64,000 bases of DNA, from assembly GCF_009363155.1 (NCBI RefSeq), contig NZ_CP045302.1:4323001-4387000 (forward strand), in the 5' to 3' direction. Position numbers and translations under genes: made by a program. Below the pieces are notes generated by a model that worked only from the letters and a program-made list of their open reading frames with translations, did not search any database and was not told where the DNA came from. Origin of the DNA: Azotobacter salinestris (lineage in GTDB: Bacteria > Pseudomonadota > Gammaproteobacteria > Pseudomonadales > Pseudomonadaceae). This document shows, one piece after another, positions 20,484 to 28,972 of the stretch. Position 1 is the stretch's first letter. Each line of letters begins with the position of its first letter.

Positions 20484-21671
20484 GTGCAGAAAAGACTGAA
20501 AATGGTTGAGGCCGTAATGTTCTTCAATGAGCAGGGCATCTGCCGGGAAATGCTCTTGCCGGAGTTCGAAGCCGTACTCGACGGGGTCGTCAGCCTGCCG
20601 GATCTGGCCGATCAGCAGGTGCGTCTTGCGTATCTGCTGATCTCCCCTCGGCTGGAGGTGCGCGCCGCGGTCTTCTTCTATCTGGATTTTGACGAGGATG
20701 GCGCAGCCGATCCTGGTTGGAATCTTCCCCTACGGCAACTATCCGAGCGCGCAGCTCCGGGGATCGATCTGGGCGCCGGGCCGATCCGTCTGGTCAGCCG
20801 CAGTCGGTGCCCGGCAGCTCGGCATCAGATGCACTTGTGGGATCCCGAATTGCAAGATCTCCTGGCGTTGCGTGATGCGGCCAAGCGCAACCAGCTTGGT
20901 CTGCTCTGCGAGGAGGAGGGAACGCCAGCAGTGGGCAGATCGTCGTCAGGCCTGCAGGCGGCCGATGGTCAGGAGCCTGCCAGTGCCGTGCGAAACAAGG
21001 ACTGGAGTGACGGGCAGCGCCAGAAAACGGCCCACCTGATCAAGCGACAGCGGCTGCATATCCGCAATCTGAGCCGCTACCTGGAAGAGGCCCAGGGGAG
21101 GCTGAAGCAGGCTGCCGAGCTTCAGGCCAGAACCCTGCAGGCCGAAGTGCAGGGGCTGCGCGAACAACTGAACCGGTATCAGGCGCTGCATGCCAGCCTC
21201 GAGGCGCAATTGCAGACGCAGTCCGAGTCCCACGCGCACACGGAAGCCGAGCTGGCCGCTCGCGCAGAGCAAGAGAGGCTGGGGCGGGAAGAAATTCTCA
21301 GGCTCAGGAATGAGCATGAGCAACTGGCCGCGCAGAATATCGAGCAGGCACTCGAGGGGCTGGCCAGCCTGGGCTTGACTTTCGTGGTCTACCATCCCGG
21401 CGCGGGCCACCTGACCATTCCGTTGCAGGACATCGTCCGCTATCGGGAGAGTCCCATAGCCTATGCTGCGGCCAAGTGTTCGGTCAGTGAAGAGCAATAC
21501 CGCCTGTGGTTGAGACACTTCCAGCAGCCGGTCTGTGAATGCGAGTTGCCCGGCGGCAGGCGCTGCGCGCTGCCGATCGACCGGATCGACAGCCCCCAAC
21601 GTTTCGTGGCGGGGGAGTCCAACTGCTGTTCGCGGCACAAGTCGGGCAGCCGCCTGCGCAGCGCCAGCTGA
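20484..21671 (+). CDS. Coiled-coil protein with C-terminal cysteine cluster, unknown function
   Basis: This 395-residue protein starts at GTG with AGGGA about 9 bp upstream; an in-frame ATG at 20502 is the alternative. Residues 1-130 look globular (VEAVMFFNEQGICREMLLPE). A long Gln/Glu/Ala-rich coiled coil covers roughly 180-290 (LSRYLEEAQGRLKQAAELQA). The globular C terminus has C351, C353, C361, C381, C382 and H385 (CECELPGGRRC, then SNCCSRHK), which looks like a metal site. There is no signal peptide. Similar proteins exist in pseudomonads, but I know no function. It is followed closely by the PLP enzyme gene. Confidence 0.75.
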   Translation: MQKRLKMVEAVMFFNEQGICREMLLPEFEAVLDGVVSLPDLADQQVRLAYLLISPRLEVRAAVFFYLDFDEDGAADPGWNLPLRQLSERAAPGIDLGAGPIRLVSRSRCPAARHQMHLWDPELQDLLALRDAAKRNQLGLLCEEEGTPAVGRSSSGLQAADGQEPASAVRNKDWSDGQRQKTAHLIKRQRLHIRNLSRYLEEAQGRLKQAAELQARTLQAEVQGLREQLNRYQALHASLEAQLQTQSESHAHTEAELAARAEQERLGREEILRLRNEHEQLAAQNIEQALEGLASLGLTFVVYHPGAGHLTIPLQDIVRYRESPIAYAAAKCSVSEEQYRLWLRHFQQPVCECELPGGRRCALPIDRIDSPQRFVAGESNCCSRHKSGSRLRSAS

Positions 21672-21677
21672 TTTCCG

Positions 21678-22619
21678 GTGCTGGACATCCACTGGGCGCC
21701 TCGGGCGCCACTTCAACCCCTCGTGCTCGGCTGGCTGGCTGCGGCCGGCATCGAGGTCGGCGTTTTGCGGCTCGATCTGGTCGATCCGCTGATTTCCGGC
21801 AACAAATGGTTCAAGCTGGCCCCCCATCTGATGGAGGCAGTGCGTCAGGGAGCCAGGGGGCTGATCAGCCTGGGCGGTCCGCACTCCAACCACCTGCATG
21901 CGCTGGCTGCGGCCGGGCGGCGCTTCGCCTTTCCCACGGTGGGGCTGCTGCGCGGCGAGCCCAGGGAAACCCCCACCGTACGCGATCTGCAGGCCTTCGG
22001 CATGCGCCTGCACTGGCTCGGCTACGGCGGTTACCGGGTGCGTCACCAGGCGGGCTTCTGGAACAGCTGGCGTGACTGCTATCCCGACCTGCATCCGGTG
22101 GCGGAAGGCGGCGGCGGCCTGACCGGTGCGCAGGGCTGCAGGGTGCTGCGGAAGATGCTGTTGTCCCAGTTGCCGACGCTCGGTTGGTCCGACTACCACG
22201 GCTGGTGGCTGGCCGCCGGTACTGGAGCCACGCTGGCCGGCCTGGTTCTTGCCGAAGGCGGTGAGCGTCCGGTGCATGGTGCCCTGGCTGTACCGGCCAG
22301 TCACGGCGTGGCGCCACAGGTACGGGCGATCCTCGCCGAAGCCGGAGTGGCCGATGTCGGCTATCGTCTGCTGGACGCCAGCCGCGGCGGGTTTGCCCGG
22401 CTCGACGCGGAGCTGGCGCGTTTCATCCTCGATAGCGAGCGCGAAGGGGGCATTCCCCTGGATCCCGTCTACACCGGCAAGGCCCTGCTGGCGTTGCACG
22501 AACAGGTCGCGTGTGGCGGCATTCCCCATGGCAGCCGGCTGATCTTCGTGCACACCGGTGGAATGCAGGGGCGGCGGGCACTGGCCGACCGTCTGCAGGA
22601 GCTGGGAGCGCGCGGCTGA
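21678..22619 (+). CDS. ACC deaminase / D-cysteine desulfhydrase family PLP enzyme
   Basis: This 313-residue fold-type II PLP enzyme starts at GTG, 6 bp after the preceding stop. The PLP lysine is probably K43 in SGNKWFKLAPH. SLGGPHSNHLHALAAAG matches the cofactor-binding Ser/Asn motif and AAGTGATLAGLVL the phosphate loop. The family includes 1-aminocyclopropane-1-carboxylate deaminase and D-cysteine desulfhydrase. Pseudomonad members like this one are usually uncharacterised, and the substrate cannot be assigned here. Its stop faces the stop of the convergent DUF1853 gene 7 bp away. Confidence 0.85.
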   Translation: MLDIHWAPRAPLQPLVLGWLAAAGIEVGVLRLDLVDPLISGNKWFKLAPHLMEAVRQGARGLISLGGPHSNHLHALAAAGRRFAFPTVGLLRGEPRETPTVRDLQAFGMRLHWLGYGGYRVRHQAGFWNSWRDCYPDLHPVAEGGGGLTGAQGCRVLRKMLLSQLPTLGWSDYHGWWLAAGTGATLAGLVLAEGGERPVHGALAVPASHGVAPQVRAILAEAGVADVGYRLLDASRGGFARLDAELARFILDSEREGGIPLDPVYTGKALLALHEQVACGGIPHGSRLIFVHTGGMQGRRALADRLQELGARG

Positions 22620-22626
22620 TTCCTGG

Positions 22627-23622
22627 CTAGAGAGGGAGCGGCCAGCTGTCGCCGACCAGGAATATCCGCTCTGCCTCGACCCATTCGCCCGCTTCGTTGG
22701 CTGTCAGCCGGACCAGCAGATGTGCCGGTGTGGCAGGTTCTAATCCTGCGTACCAGGCTTGCAGGACTCCCAGGGGCCACAGATCCGCAGCCTCGACGCG
22801 GGCCGGGGCCAGCCAGGCGTGGCGTGGCAAGGGCTGCCAGTGGCCGGCGGGAGCGCTGGCGAGAAACTCCGGCCAGTCGCGTCGGGCCAGCCAACGCCCG
22901 CGCAGGTGCGCCGGGTTGGCACCGGCTGGAGATGGACAGCCATTCGGCCAGGGATAGAACAGATAACCACCGAGCCAGTAGCCAGCCTGCAGCTCGGCCA
23001 TGTCGAGCCCGAGTCGATCAAGAGCTGGCCGTGCCGCCGAGCTGCGCGATAGCGGCAATTGATGCCGCTCCAGTCGCTCCAGCTTGCCGTCGAGTCGGTC
23101 ATGCCGCCCGGGGCCGATCCAGCGAGGTGGCTGCTGCCCGGAGCTGCCGGTCGATCCGAGGTAGAGCTTGACTGCCAGCTCCAGGTGATGAATCCCTTCG
23201 AGATCCTCCAGCAGCAGGTCCAACTCGCCCAGGGTACTGCTGCCCTGGCGGATCGGCAGGTTGGCGGCAAGCAGGCGAACGCCCGGGGCCTGGTGCAGGG
23301 CGAACTGCCAGAGCCGCTCGTAGTAGAGCCCCAGGCGGCGTGTCGGATGCTGCGCCAGCCAGGCATCCAGCGGGGTGCTGCAGGCATCCAGCGCCTGCAG
23401 CCAATCGGCCAGGCAGGTCGGCTCGTACGCCCAGTGGCTCGCTGCCAGCGGATGGCGCCGCGGCCAGGCTGTGCCGGCGAGCAGCGGGGGCGACAGCAGG
23501 GTCCAGGCGAGGTCGCGCACCTGGGGCCGGCGAAGACGCGCAGGGAGGCCGGCGAGGCTGCCAAAAGGGCCTGCTTCCCCCCCACAGGAGGTGGTTTGCC
23601 GCTCTGGCCGGCTTTCCCGCAT
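22627..23622 (-). CDS. DUF1853 family protein
   Basis: The 331-residue protein contains the DUF1853 core: RDLAWTLLSPPLLAG, LGLYYERLWQFAL, and GELDLLLEDLEGIHHLELAVKLYLG. The E/D-L-D-x(n)-E-x-K pattern in the last segment resembles a PD-(D/E)XK nuclease-type active site. That is an inference from pattern, not established. The ATG at 23622 has AAGAGG 6 bp upstream. It is divergent from nadK with only 41 bp between start codons. Confidence 0.85.
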   Translation of the reverse strand: MRESRPERQTTSCGGEAGPFGSLAGLPARLRRPQVRDLAWTLLSPPLLAGTAWPRRHPLAASHWAYEPTCLADWLQALDACSTPLDAWLAQHPTRRLGLYYERLWQFALHQAPGVRLLAANLPIRQGSSTLGELDLLLEDLEGIHHLELAVKLYLGSTGSSGQQPPRWIGPGRHDRLDGKLERLERHQLPLSRSSAARPALDRLGLDMAELQAGYWLGGYLFYPWPNGCPSPAGANPAHLRGRWLARRDWPEFLASAPAGHWQPLPRHAWLAPARVEAADLWPLGVLQAWYAGLEPATPAHLLVRLTANEAGEWVEAERIFLVGDSWPLPL

Positions 23623-23663
23623 AATCGCCTCTTGCCTGTAATCGCAGCCCCCGCAGGAGCCCC

Positions 23664-24551
23664 ATGGAGCACTTTCGCAATATTGGCATCATCGGTCGCC
23701 TGGGTAGTACCCAGGTGGTGGACACCATCCGCCGACTGAAGAGGTTTCTTCTCGACCGACACCTCCATGTGATCCTCGACGAAAGCATCGCCGAGCTCTT
23801 GCCCGGGCATGGCCTGCAGGTGTCCTCGCGCAAGCAGCTGGGCGAGGTCTGCGACATGGTCATCGTCGTCGGCGGCGACGGCAGCATGCTCGGCGCGGCG
23901 CGTGCCCTGGCCCGCTACAAGGTGCCGGTGCTCGGCATCAACCGCGGCAGCCTGGGCTTTCTCACCGACATTCGTCCCGACGAGCTGGAAACCCGGGTCG
24001 CCGAGGTGCTCGACGGCCAGTACACCGTGGAGAGCCGTTTCCTGCTGGAAACCCAGGTGCGCCGCAAGCTGGAGCCGATCGGTCAGGGCGATGCGCTGAA
24101 TGATGTAGTACTGCATCCGGGCAAGTCGACGCGGATGATCGAGTTCGAGCTGTACATCGACGGGCAGTTCGTCTGCAGCCAGAAATCCGACGGCCTGATC
24201 GTTTCCACGCCGACCGGCTCCACCGCCTACGCCCTGTCGGCCGGCGGGCCGATCATGCATCCCAAGCTGGATGCCATCGTCATCGTGCCCATGTATCCGC
24301 ACACCCTGTCGAGCCGGCCGATCGTGGTTGCCGGCAACAGCGAGCTGAAGATCGTGGTATCGCCGAAGATGGACATCTATCCCCAGGTTTCCTGCGACGG
24401 GCAGAACCACTTCACCTGCTCGCCCGGCGATATCGTCACCATCAGCAAGAAGCCGCAGCGGCTGCAGTTGATCCATCCGCTGGACCACAACTACTACGAG
24501 GTGTGCCGGACCAAGCTGGGCTGGGGCAGTCGTCTGGGTGGTGGCAGCTGA
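23664..24551 (+). CDS. nadK: NAD kinase
   Basis: NadK phosphorylates NAD+ to NADP+. The 295-residue product has the diagnostic GGDGS motif at residues 70-74 and the following NRGSLGFLTDI. The second conserved region reads SDGLIVSTPTGSTAYALSAGG. The ribosome binding site is CAGGAG, 7 bp before the ATG. The downstream phosphoesterase start overlaps its stop by 1 bp (TGATG), so translation is coupled. Confidence 0.97.
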   Translation: MEHFRNIGIIGRLGSTQVVDTIRRLKRFLLDRHLHVILDESIAELLPGHGLQVSSRKQLGEVCDMVIVVGGDGSMLGAARALARYKVPVLGINRGSLGFLTDIRPDELETRVAEVLDGQYTVESRFLLETQVRRKLEPIGQGDALNDVVLHPGKSTRMIEFELYIDGQFVCSQKSDGLIVSTPTGSTAYALSAGGPIMHPKLDAIVIVPMYPHTLSSRPIVVAGNSELKIVVSPKMDIYPQVSCDGQNHFTCSPGDIVTISKKPQRLQLIHPLDHNYYEVCRTKLGWGSRLGGGS

Positions 24552-25531
24552 TGCTGGTCGATCCGCTGCGCAGCTATGACCTGATCGGCGACGTGCATGG
24601 CTGCGGCCATAGCCTGGAAGCTCTGCTCGAACGCCTCGGCTACCGGCGCCAGGGGGGCGTATGGCGCCATCCATGGCGAATGGCACTGTTCGTCGGCGAT
24701 ATCGTCGATCGCGGCCCGCGCATCCGTGAGGCCCTGCACCTGGTGCACGACATGGTCGAGGCTGGCCAGGCCCTGTGCGTCATGGGCAATCACGAGTACA
24801 ACCTGCTGGGCTGGTCCACCGAGGCACCGCCTGAGAGCGGCCTGCAGTACGTACGCGAACACACGGCGCGCAACGAGCGGCTGATCCACGAAACCCTGAC
24901 GCAGTTCGCCAATCATCCGGGCGACTGGCGGGCCTTTCTCGACTGGTTCTACGAGCTGCCGCTGTTCATCGACGCCGGTCGCTTCCGCGTCGTGCATGCC
25001 TGCTGGGATGCCAGCCTGATCGAGCCGTTGCGCCGGCAATATCCGGAGGGGCTGATCGACGAGCCCTTCCTGAAGGCTTCCGCGGCGCCCGATACCTTCG
25101 CCCACCAGGTCTTCGAACGAATGCTGCGCGGCATCAACATGCGCCTGCCCCACGGCATGACGCTGACCGGAAGGGACGGCCTCGTCCGCGAGACCTTCCG
25201 CAGCAAGTTCTGGGCGGACGAGCCGCAAACTTATGGCGACATCGTCTTTCAACCCGACGCTCTGCCCGAGCCCGTCGCGCGGATGCCCATCTCCCTGGCG
25301 CATCGGACCGAGCTGCCCTTCTACGATGCCGACCAGCCGCCGCTGTTCGTCGGGCACTACTGGCGCCAAGGGCAACCGTCACTGATCCGCCCCAATCTGG
25401 CCTGCCTCGACTACAGTGCGGTGATGTTCGGCAAGCTGGTGGCCTATCGGCTGGACCAGGAGACGGAGCTCGATCCGAACAAGTTCGCCTGGGTCGAGGT
25501 GGAGCGCCCGGAGGCTCCCCATGAAAATTGA
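24551..25531 (+). CDS. Calcineurin-like metallophosphoesterase
   Basis: The 326-residue protein has the PPP-type phosphoesterase motifs in order: YDLIGDVHGCGHSLEALL, LFVGDIVDRGP, VMGNHEYN, and a later VHACWD and FVGHYW. These give the usual dinuclear metal ligands. It is close to PrpA/ApaH-like enzymes, but a protein or nucleotide substrate cannot be assigned. The start overlaps the nadK stop, and the rhomboid gene starts 11 bp before this gene's end, so the three genes form an operon. Confidence 0.9.
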   Translation: MLVDPLRSYDLIGDVHGCGHSLEALLERLGYRRQGGVWRHPWRMALFVGDIVDRGPRIREALHLVHDMVEAGQALCVMGNHEYNLLGWSTEAPPESGLQYVREHTARNERLIHETLTQFANHPGDWRAFLDWFYELPLFIDAGRFRVVHACWDASLIEPLRRQYPEGLIDEPFLKASAAPDTFAHQVFERMLRGINMRLPHGMTLTGRDGLVRETFRSKFWADEPQTYGDIVFQPDALPEPVARMPISLAHRTELPFYDADQPPLFVGHYWRQGQPSLIRPNLACLDYSAVMFGKLVAYRLDQETELDPNKFAWVEVERPEAPHEN

Positions 25532-26375
25532 GGCGCTGCGCCTGCCGCTGGGGACTGACCTCAGCGGCTTCATTGCCCTGTTGCGGCGTCTGGGTGTGCC
25601 TCACCGGGTCAGCGAGGAGGGGGGCGAGCAGGTGCTCTGGGTACCCGATCCCCGGCTGGCCCAGGAAGTGAACCTGCTCTATGTGCGCTTTCCCGAGGGC
25701 GATCCGCTGGGCGCGCATCCGGCGGCGGCGCAACGCACCTCCGGCATTTTCAGCCAGCTGCGCCACAGCCCGCTGACCTCCCTGGTGCTGCTGGCAACCT
25801 TGCTGGTGGCGGCGCTGACCCTGCTCGGGGAAAACCTCGCCGCCGTCGGCTGGCTGACCTTTCAGGAGTTCCATATCCAGGGTGACTACCTGTATTTCGT
25901 CCCCCTGTCCGAGAGCCTGTCCGCCGGGCAGTGGTGGCGCCTGCTGACGCCGATGCTGATCCACTTCGGCTGGCTGCACCTGGCGATGAACGGGCTCTGG
26001 TACTGGGAGCTGGGGCGGCGCATCGAGGCACGCCAGGGCGCTCTGATGCTGCTGCTCCTGACCCTGCTGTTCGGCCTGGCATCCAATGCCGCGCAATACC
26101 TGTTCGGCGGCCCGGCGCTGTTCGGCGGCCTGTCCGGCGTGCTCTACGGCCTGCTCGGCCACTGCTGGATCTTCCACCGGATCGCGCCCGCCGCCGCCTA
26201 TCGCCTGCCGCCGGGCGTGGTGGTGATGATGCTGATCTGGCTGCTGGTCTGCCTGTCCGGCCTGGTCACCGCCCTGGGGCTGGGCGCCATCGCCAACGCC
26301 GCGCACGTCGCCGGACTGGTCGCCGGCTGCCTGACCGGAGCCATCGGCGGCGCCTGGGCGCGCCGCCGCAGCTGA
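25521..26375 (+). CDS. glpG: Rhomboid-family intramembrane serine protease (GlpG-type)
   Basis: This 284-residue membrane protein has a soluble N-terminal domain of about 75 residues (MKIEALRLPLGTDLSGFIAL) and six transmembrane helices. The rhomboid catalytic dyad is visible: S205 in GGLSGVLYGLLGH and H262 in NAAHVAGLVAG. The helix-2 motif HFGWLHLAMNGLWYWELG is also conserved. It cleaves substrates within the membrane; the natural targets are unknown. It is translationally coupled to the phosphoesterase gene and ends 9 bp from the decayed porin remnant. Confidence 0.94.
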   Translation: MKIEALRLPLGTDLSGFIALLRRLGVPHRVSEEGGEQVLWVPDPRLAQEVNLLYVRFPEGDPLGAHPAAAQRTSGIFSQLRHSPLTSLVLLATLLVAALTLLGENLAAVGWLTFQEFHIQGDYLYFVPLSESLSAGQWWRLLTPMLIHFGWLHLAMNGLWYWELGRRIEARQGALMLLLLTLLFGLASNAAQYLFGGPALFGGLSGVLYGLLGHCWIFHRIAPAAAYRLPPGVVVMMLIWLLVCLSGLVTALGLGAIANAAHVAGLVAGCLTGAIGGAWARRRS

Positions 26376-26384
26376 GTTCAGGGT

Positions 26385-26720
26385 TCAGAGCAGATCCAGC
26401 GGATATTCGACGAACAGCCGAATTTCGTTCAAGTCGCATCTGGTGCGGTAGATTGAGCCATAGAGGTTGCTCGACAGGTCCCTGGCTGCATCTGCCGGCC
26501 CCCGGTTCCGCGGCTGGTCGTGAAACTCCCGCTCGTTCGTCATGCCGCTCCGGCCGGTGTCGATCCGATTGCTATGCACGAAGCCGGCCTTCCAGCTCAA
26601 CCCGGGCACCCGGTAGTCGATGAGGTCCAGCTCGAGCCGAGCTGCCTGGAGCGTTCGTCCTGGCGTTTGAGGTTGCCGGCGGAGCGCTGCCAGGCGATGA
26701 CCATGGAGTAGCCGAGGCGG
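26385..26720 (-). pseudogene. Decayed C-terminal remnant of an OprD-family porin
   Basis: Read on the minus strand, the last 70 or so codons resemble the end of OprD porins: VPGLSWKAGFVH, then DLNEIRLFVEYPLDLL before a stop. Upstream, in a different frame, LGYSMVIAWQRSAGN resembles another OprD beta-strand. A frameshift lies between roughly 26600 and 26650, and no N-terminal part or start is present. The remnant fills most of the gap between the rhomboid gene and the hemolysin-family operon. The assignment rests on motif recollection. Confidence 0.5.
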
Positions 26721-26763
26721 GCAGACGAGCGACCAGATATATCTTCAGGGGCAGACCCAGCCG

Positions 26764-26797
26764 CTTAAGCCTTTGTTAAGGGTGGGAGCACGAGAAT
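26764..26797 (+). promoter_or_regulatory. PmrA/QseB-type response-regulator box and -10 of the hemolysin-family operon
   Basis: CTTAAG (26764-26769), 5 bp, then GTTAAG (26775-26780) matches the PmrA/QseB direct repeat YTTAAK-N5-YTTAAK with one mismatch. GAGAAT (26792-26797) lies 11 bp after it, the spacing seen at promoters activated by OmpR-family regulators. This predicts transcription from about 26804. The operon itself encodes a QseB/PmrA-like regulator. The site is seen in sequence; its function is inferred. Confidence 0.55.
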
Positions 26798-26831
26798 GTT
26801 CCCAATCTCCCCACCCGCCGAGGTCTGCAAG

Positions 26832-27518
26832 ATGGAGCTGTCATGGGAACAGCATGAGCCGCTGGCGCTGATCGGGCGTCAGCGGGCGCTGAGTGTACGC
26901 CTGGTCAGGCCCTGTTCGGGCTCGACCCGCCGCCACGCGCTGGAGGCCTTCATTCACGCCCGCTTCGCCGACTACTATGCGGCGCGCATCCATCACTTCA
27001 TGCCTTGCCTGCTGGGCTTCGAGGACGAGGACGGCAAGGTGCAGGCGGCCGCCGGCCTGCGCCCCGCCAGGGAAGCGCAGGCGCTGTTTCTCGAGCGTTA
27101 TCTGGACGCGCCCATCGAGCGCGTGGTCAGCGATCGGGCAGGCCTGCCGGTCGCCCGCAAGGACATCGTCGAGGTGGGCAACTTCGCCGCCCAGGGGCCC
27201 GGCGGCGCGCGCTTGCTGATCACCGCCCTGACCGACCTGGTCGGCGCCCAGGGCTTTCGCTGGGTCGTGTTCACCGGGACGGCGATGCTGCTGAACAGCT
27301 TCCAGCGCCTGGGGCTGCCGCTGATCGAACTGGGGGCGGCGGACCCGGCCCGCATGGGCGCGGATCTGGCCGACTGGGGACGCTACTACGATACCCATCC
27401 CCAGGTCATGGCGGCGAACGTCGCCGAAACCCATAAGCGCCTGCAGGGTTCCGGCGTCTATCAGCGCCTGGGCTACCGACCGCTGTATCGGGAGGTCGCC
27501 GATGTCGCTTGCGGTTGA
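26832..27518 (+). CDS. Thermostable-hemolysin-family protein, GNAT/autoinducer-synthase-like
   Basis: The 228-residue product matches the family named after Vibrio delta-thermostable hemolysin. As I recall, that family sits in the acetyltransferase-like clan with LuxI-type synthases. KDIVEVGNFAAQGPGG resembles the beta-strand 4 region, and VVFTGTAMLLNSFQRLGLPL with YYDTHPQVMAANVAE are typical late motifs. It has no signal peptide. An ATG at 26796 is in frame, but it overlaps the predicted -10. ATG 26832 has GAGG 8 bp upstream. It is the first gene of a biosynthetic operon, so an acyl-transfer role is more likely than hemolysis. Confidence 0.75.
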   Translation: MELSWEQHEPLALIGRQRALSVRLVRPCSGSTRRHALEAFIHARFADYYAARIHHFMPCLLGFEDEDGKVQAAAGLRPAREAQALFLERYLDAPIERVVSDRAGLPVARKDIVEVGNFAAQGPGGARLLITALTDLVGAQGFRWVVFTGTAMLLNSFQRLGLPLIELGAADPARMGADLADWGRYYDTHPQVMAANVAETHKRLQGSGVYQRLGYRPLYREVADVACG

Positions 27519-28962
27519 GTCCTTCTGGCAGGCCCTGGCGGCCCATGGCGAGCGGCCGGCCTTGCAGGAGGGCGAGCATCGACTGAGTTACCGTCAACTG
27601 CTTGACGAAGTCGGGATACGGGCCGGATACCTGCGGCGGATCGGCGTCCGGCGCCTGGCGCTGGAACTGGACAACGGCATCGAGTGGGTCCTGTGGGATC
27701 TGGCGGCGCTGCGAGCCGGCATCGTCTGCATTCCGCTGCCGGGATTCTTTTCCGCCGATCAGCAGCGTCATGTGCTGGACAGTGCCGGCGTCGACACGCT
27801 GATCGCCGCCGATCTTTCCCGGCATGCGTACCTGGGTTTCGCGCCGCTGGCCGGGCACGTCGCGCAGCGCCGGCCGGCACAGACCGCGGAGCTGCCGGCA
27901 GGAACCCTGAAGATCACCTACACCTCCGGCACCACCGGCCAGCCGAAGGGCGTCTGCCTGGATGCCGGCCTGCAGCTGCGGGTGGCATCCAGCATCTGGC
28001 AGGCCTGCGGGCCGAGCGGGATCGAGCGTCACCTGTGCGTGCTGCCGCTGGCGGTCCTGCTCGAGAACGTCGCCGGTCTCTATGCGCTGCTGCTCGGCGG
28101 AGCGCTGGTCGAGCTGGCGCCTTTGGCCCAGGTGGGCCTCGAAGGGGCCAGCCGCTTCGATCTGCCGCGCTTTCTCGGAACCTTGCAGCGCAGCCGTCCG
28201 AACAGCCTGATCCTTCTGCCGCAACTGCTCCTGGCCTGGGTGGCGGCCCTGGAAAGCGGCCAGGCGCTACCCGATTCCCTGCGCTTCGTCGCGGTCGGCG
28301 GCGGGCGGGTCGCACCGCAGCTGCTCGAGCGCGCCGAGGCCCTTGGTCTGCCGGTGTTCGAGGGCTACGGGCTGTCGGAATGTGCCTCGGTGGTCTGCCT
28401 GAATACGCCCGGTCAGCACCGCATCGGTACCGTGGGCCGGCCCCTGCCGCACCTGGAACTGCGCCTGGCCGACGACGGCGAGGTCGAGGTGCGCGGTGCG
28501 CAGATGCTCGGCTACCTCGGCGAACCGGCGCCGGACGGCGATTGGCTGGGCACCGGCGATCTCGGCCACTTCGAGGGCGATTTCCTGGTCCTGCACGGGC
28601 GCAAGAAGCACCAGTTCGTCACCGCCTTCGGACGCAACGTCAATCCGGAGTGGGTGGAGGCCGAGCTGGTGCAGCAGTTGCCGATTGCCCAGGCCTGGCT
28701 GCACGGCGAGGCCATCGCCGCCAACGTGGCGGTGCTGCAACCACGCTCGGCCGAAGTCACCGACGAGGCGCTGGGGCAGGCCGTGGCACGGGTCAACGCC
28801 GGCCTGCCGGACTATGCGCGCGTCCACCACTGGCTGCGCGCCGAACAACCGTTCAGCGTCGCCAACGGTCTGGCCACCACCAACGGCCGGCTGCGCCGGG
28901 CGGCACTGCTCCAGCACTACCGGGCGGCCATCGAGCGTGTGCTGGCCACCCATATTCCCTGA
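27502..28962 (+). CDS. AMP-forming acyl ligase (ANL family) lacking the A10 lysine
   Basis: This 486-residue adenylating enzyme overlaps the previous gene by 17 bp. Core motifs are present: A3 ITYTSGTTGQPKG near residues 139-151, A5 EGYGLSECASV, A7 GTGDLGHF and A8 KKHQFVTAFGRNVNPEWVE. At motif A10 it reads TTNGRLRRAAL, so the catalytic Lys position is R463. It should bind ATP and an acyl acid. Whether it completes adenylation, thioesterification or transfer to the neighbouring enzyme is unknown. The substrate is presumably a fatty or aryl acid. Confidence 0.85.
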   Translation: MSLAVESFWQALAAHGERPALQEGEHRLSYRQLLDEVGIRAGYLRRIGVRRLALELDNGIEWVLWDLAALRAGIVCIPLPGFFSADQQRHVLDSAGVDTLIAADLSRHAYLGFAPLAGHVAQRRPAQTAELPAGTLKITYTSGTTGQPKGVCLDAGLQLRVASSIWQACGPSGIERHLCVLPLAVLLENVAGLYALLLGGALVELAPLAQVGLEGASRFDLPRFLGTLQRSRPNSLILLPQLLLAWVAALESGQALPDSLRFVAVGGGRVAPQLLERAEALGLPVFEGYGLSECASVVCLNTPGQHRIGTVGRPLPHLELRLADDGEVEVRGAQMLGYLGEPAPDGDWLGTGDLGHFEGDFLVLHGRKKHQFVTAFGRNVNPEWVEAELVQQLPIAQAWLHGEAIAANVAVLQPRSAEVTDEALGQAVARVNAGLPDYARVHHWLRAEQPFSVANGLATTNGRLRRAALLQHYRAAIERVLATHIP

Positions 28963-28972
28963 AGGAGACATC

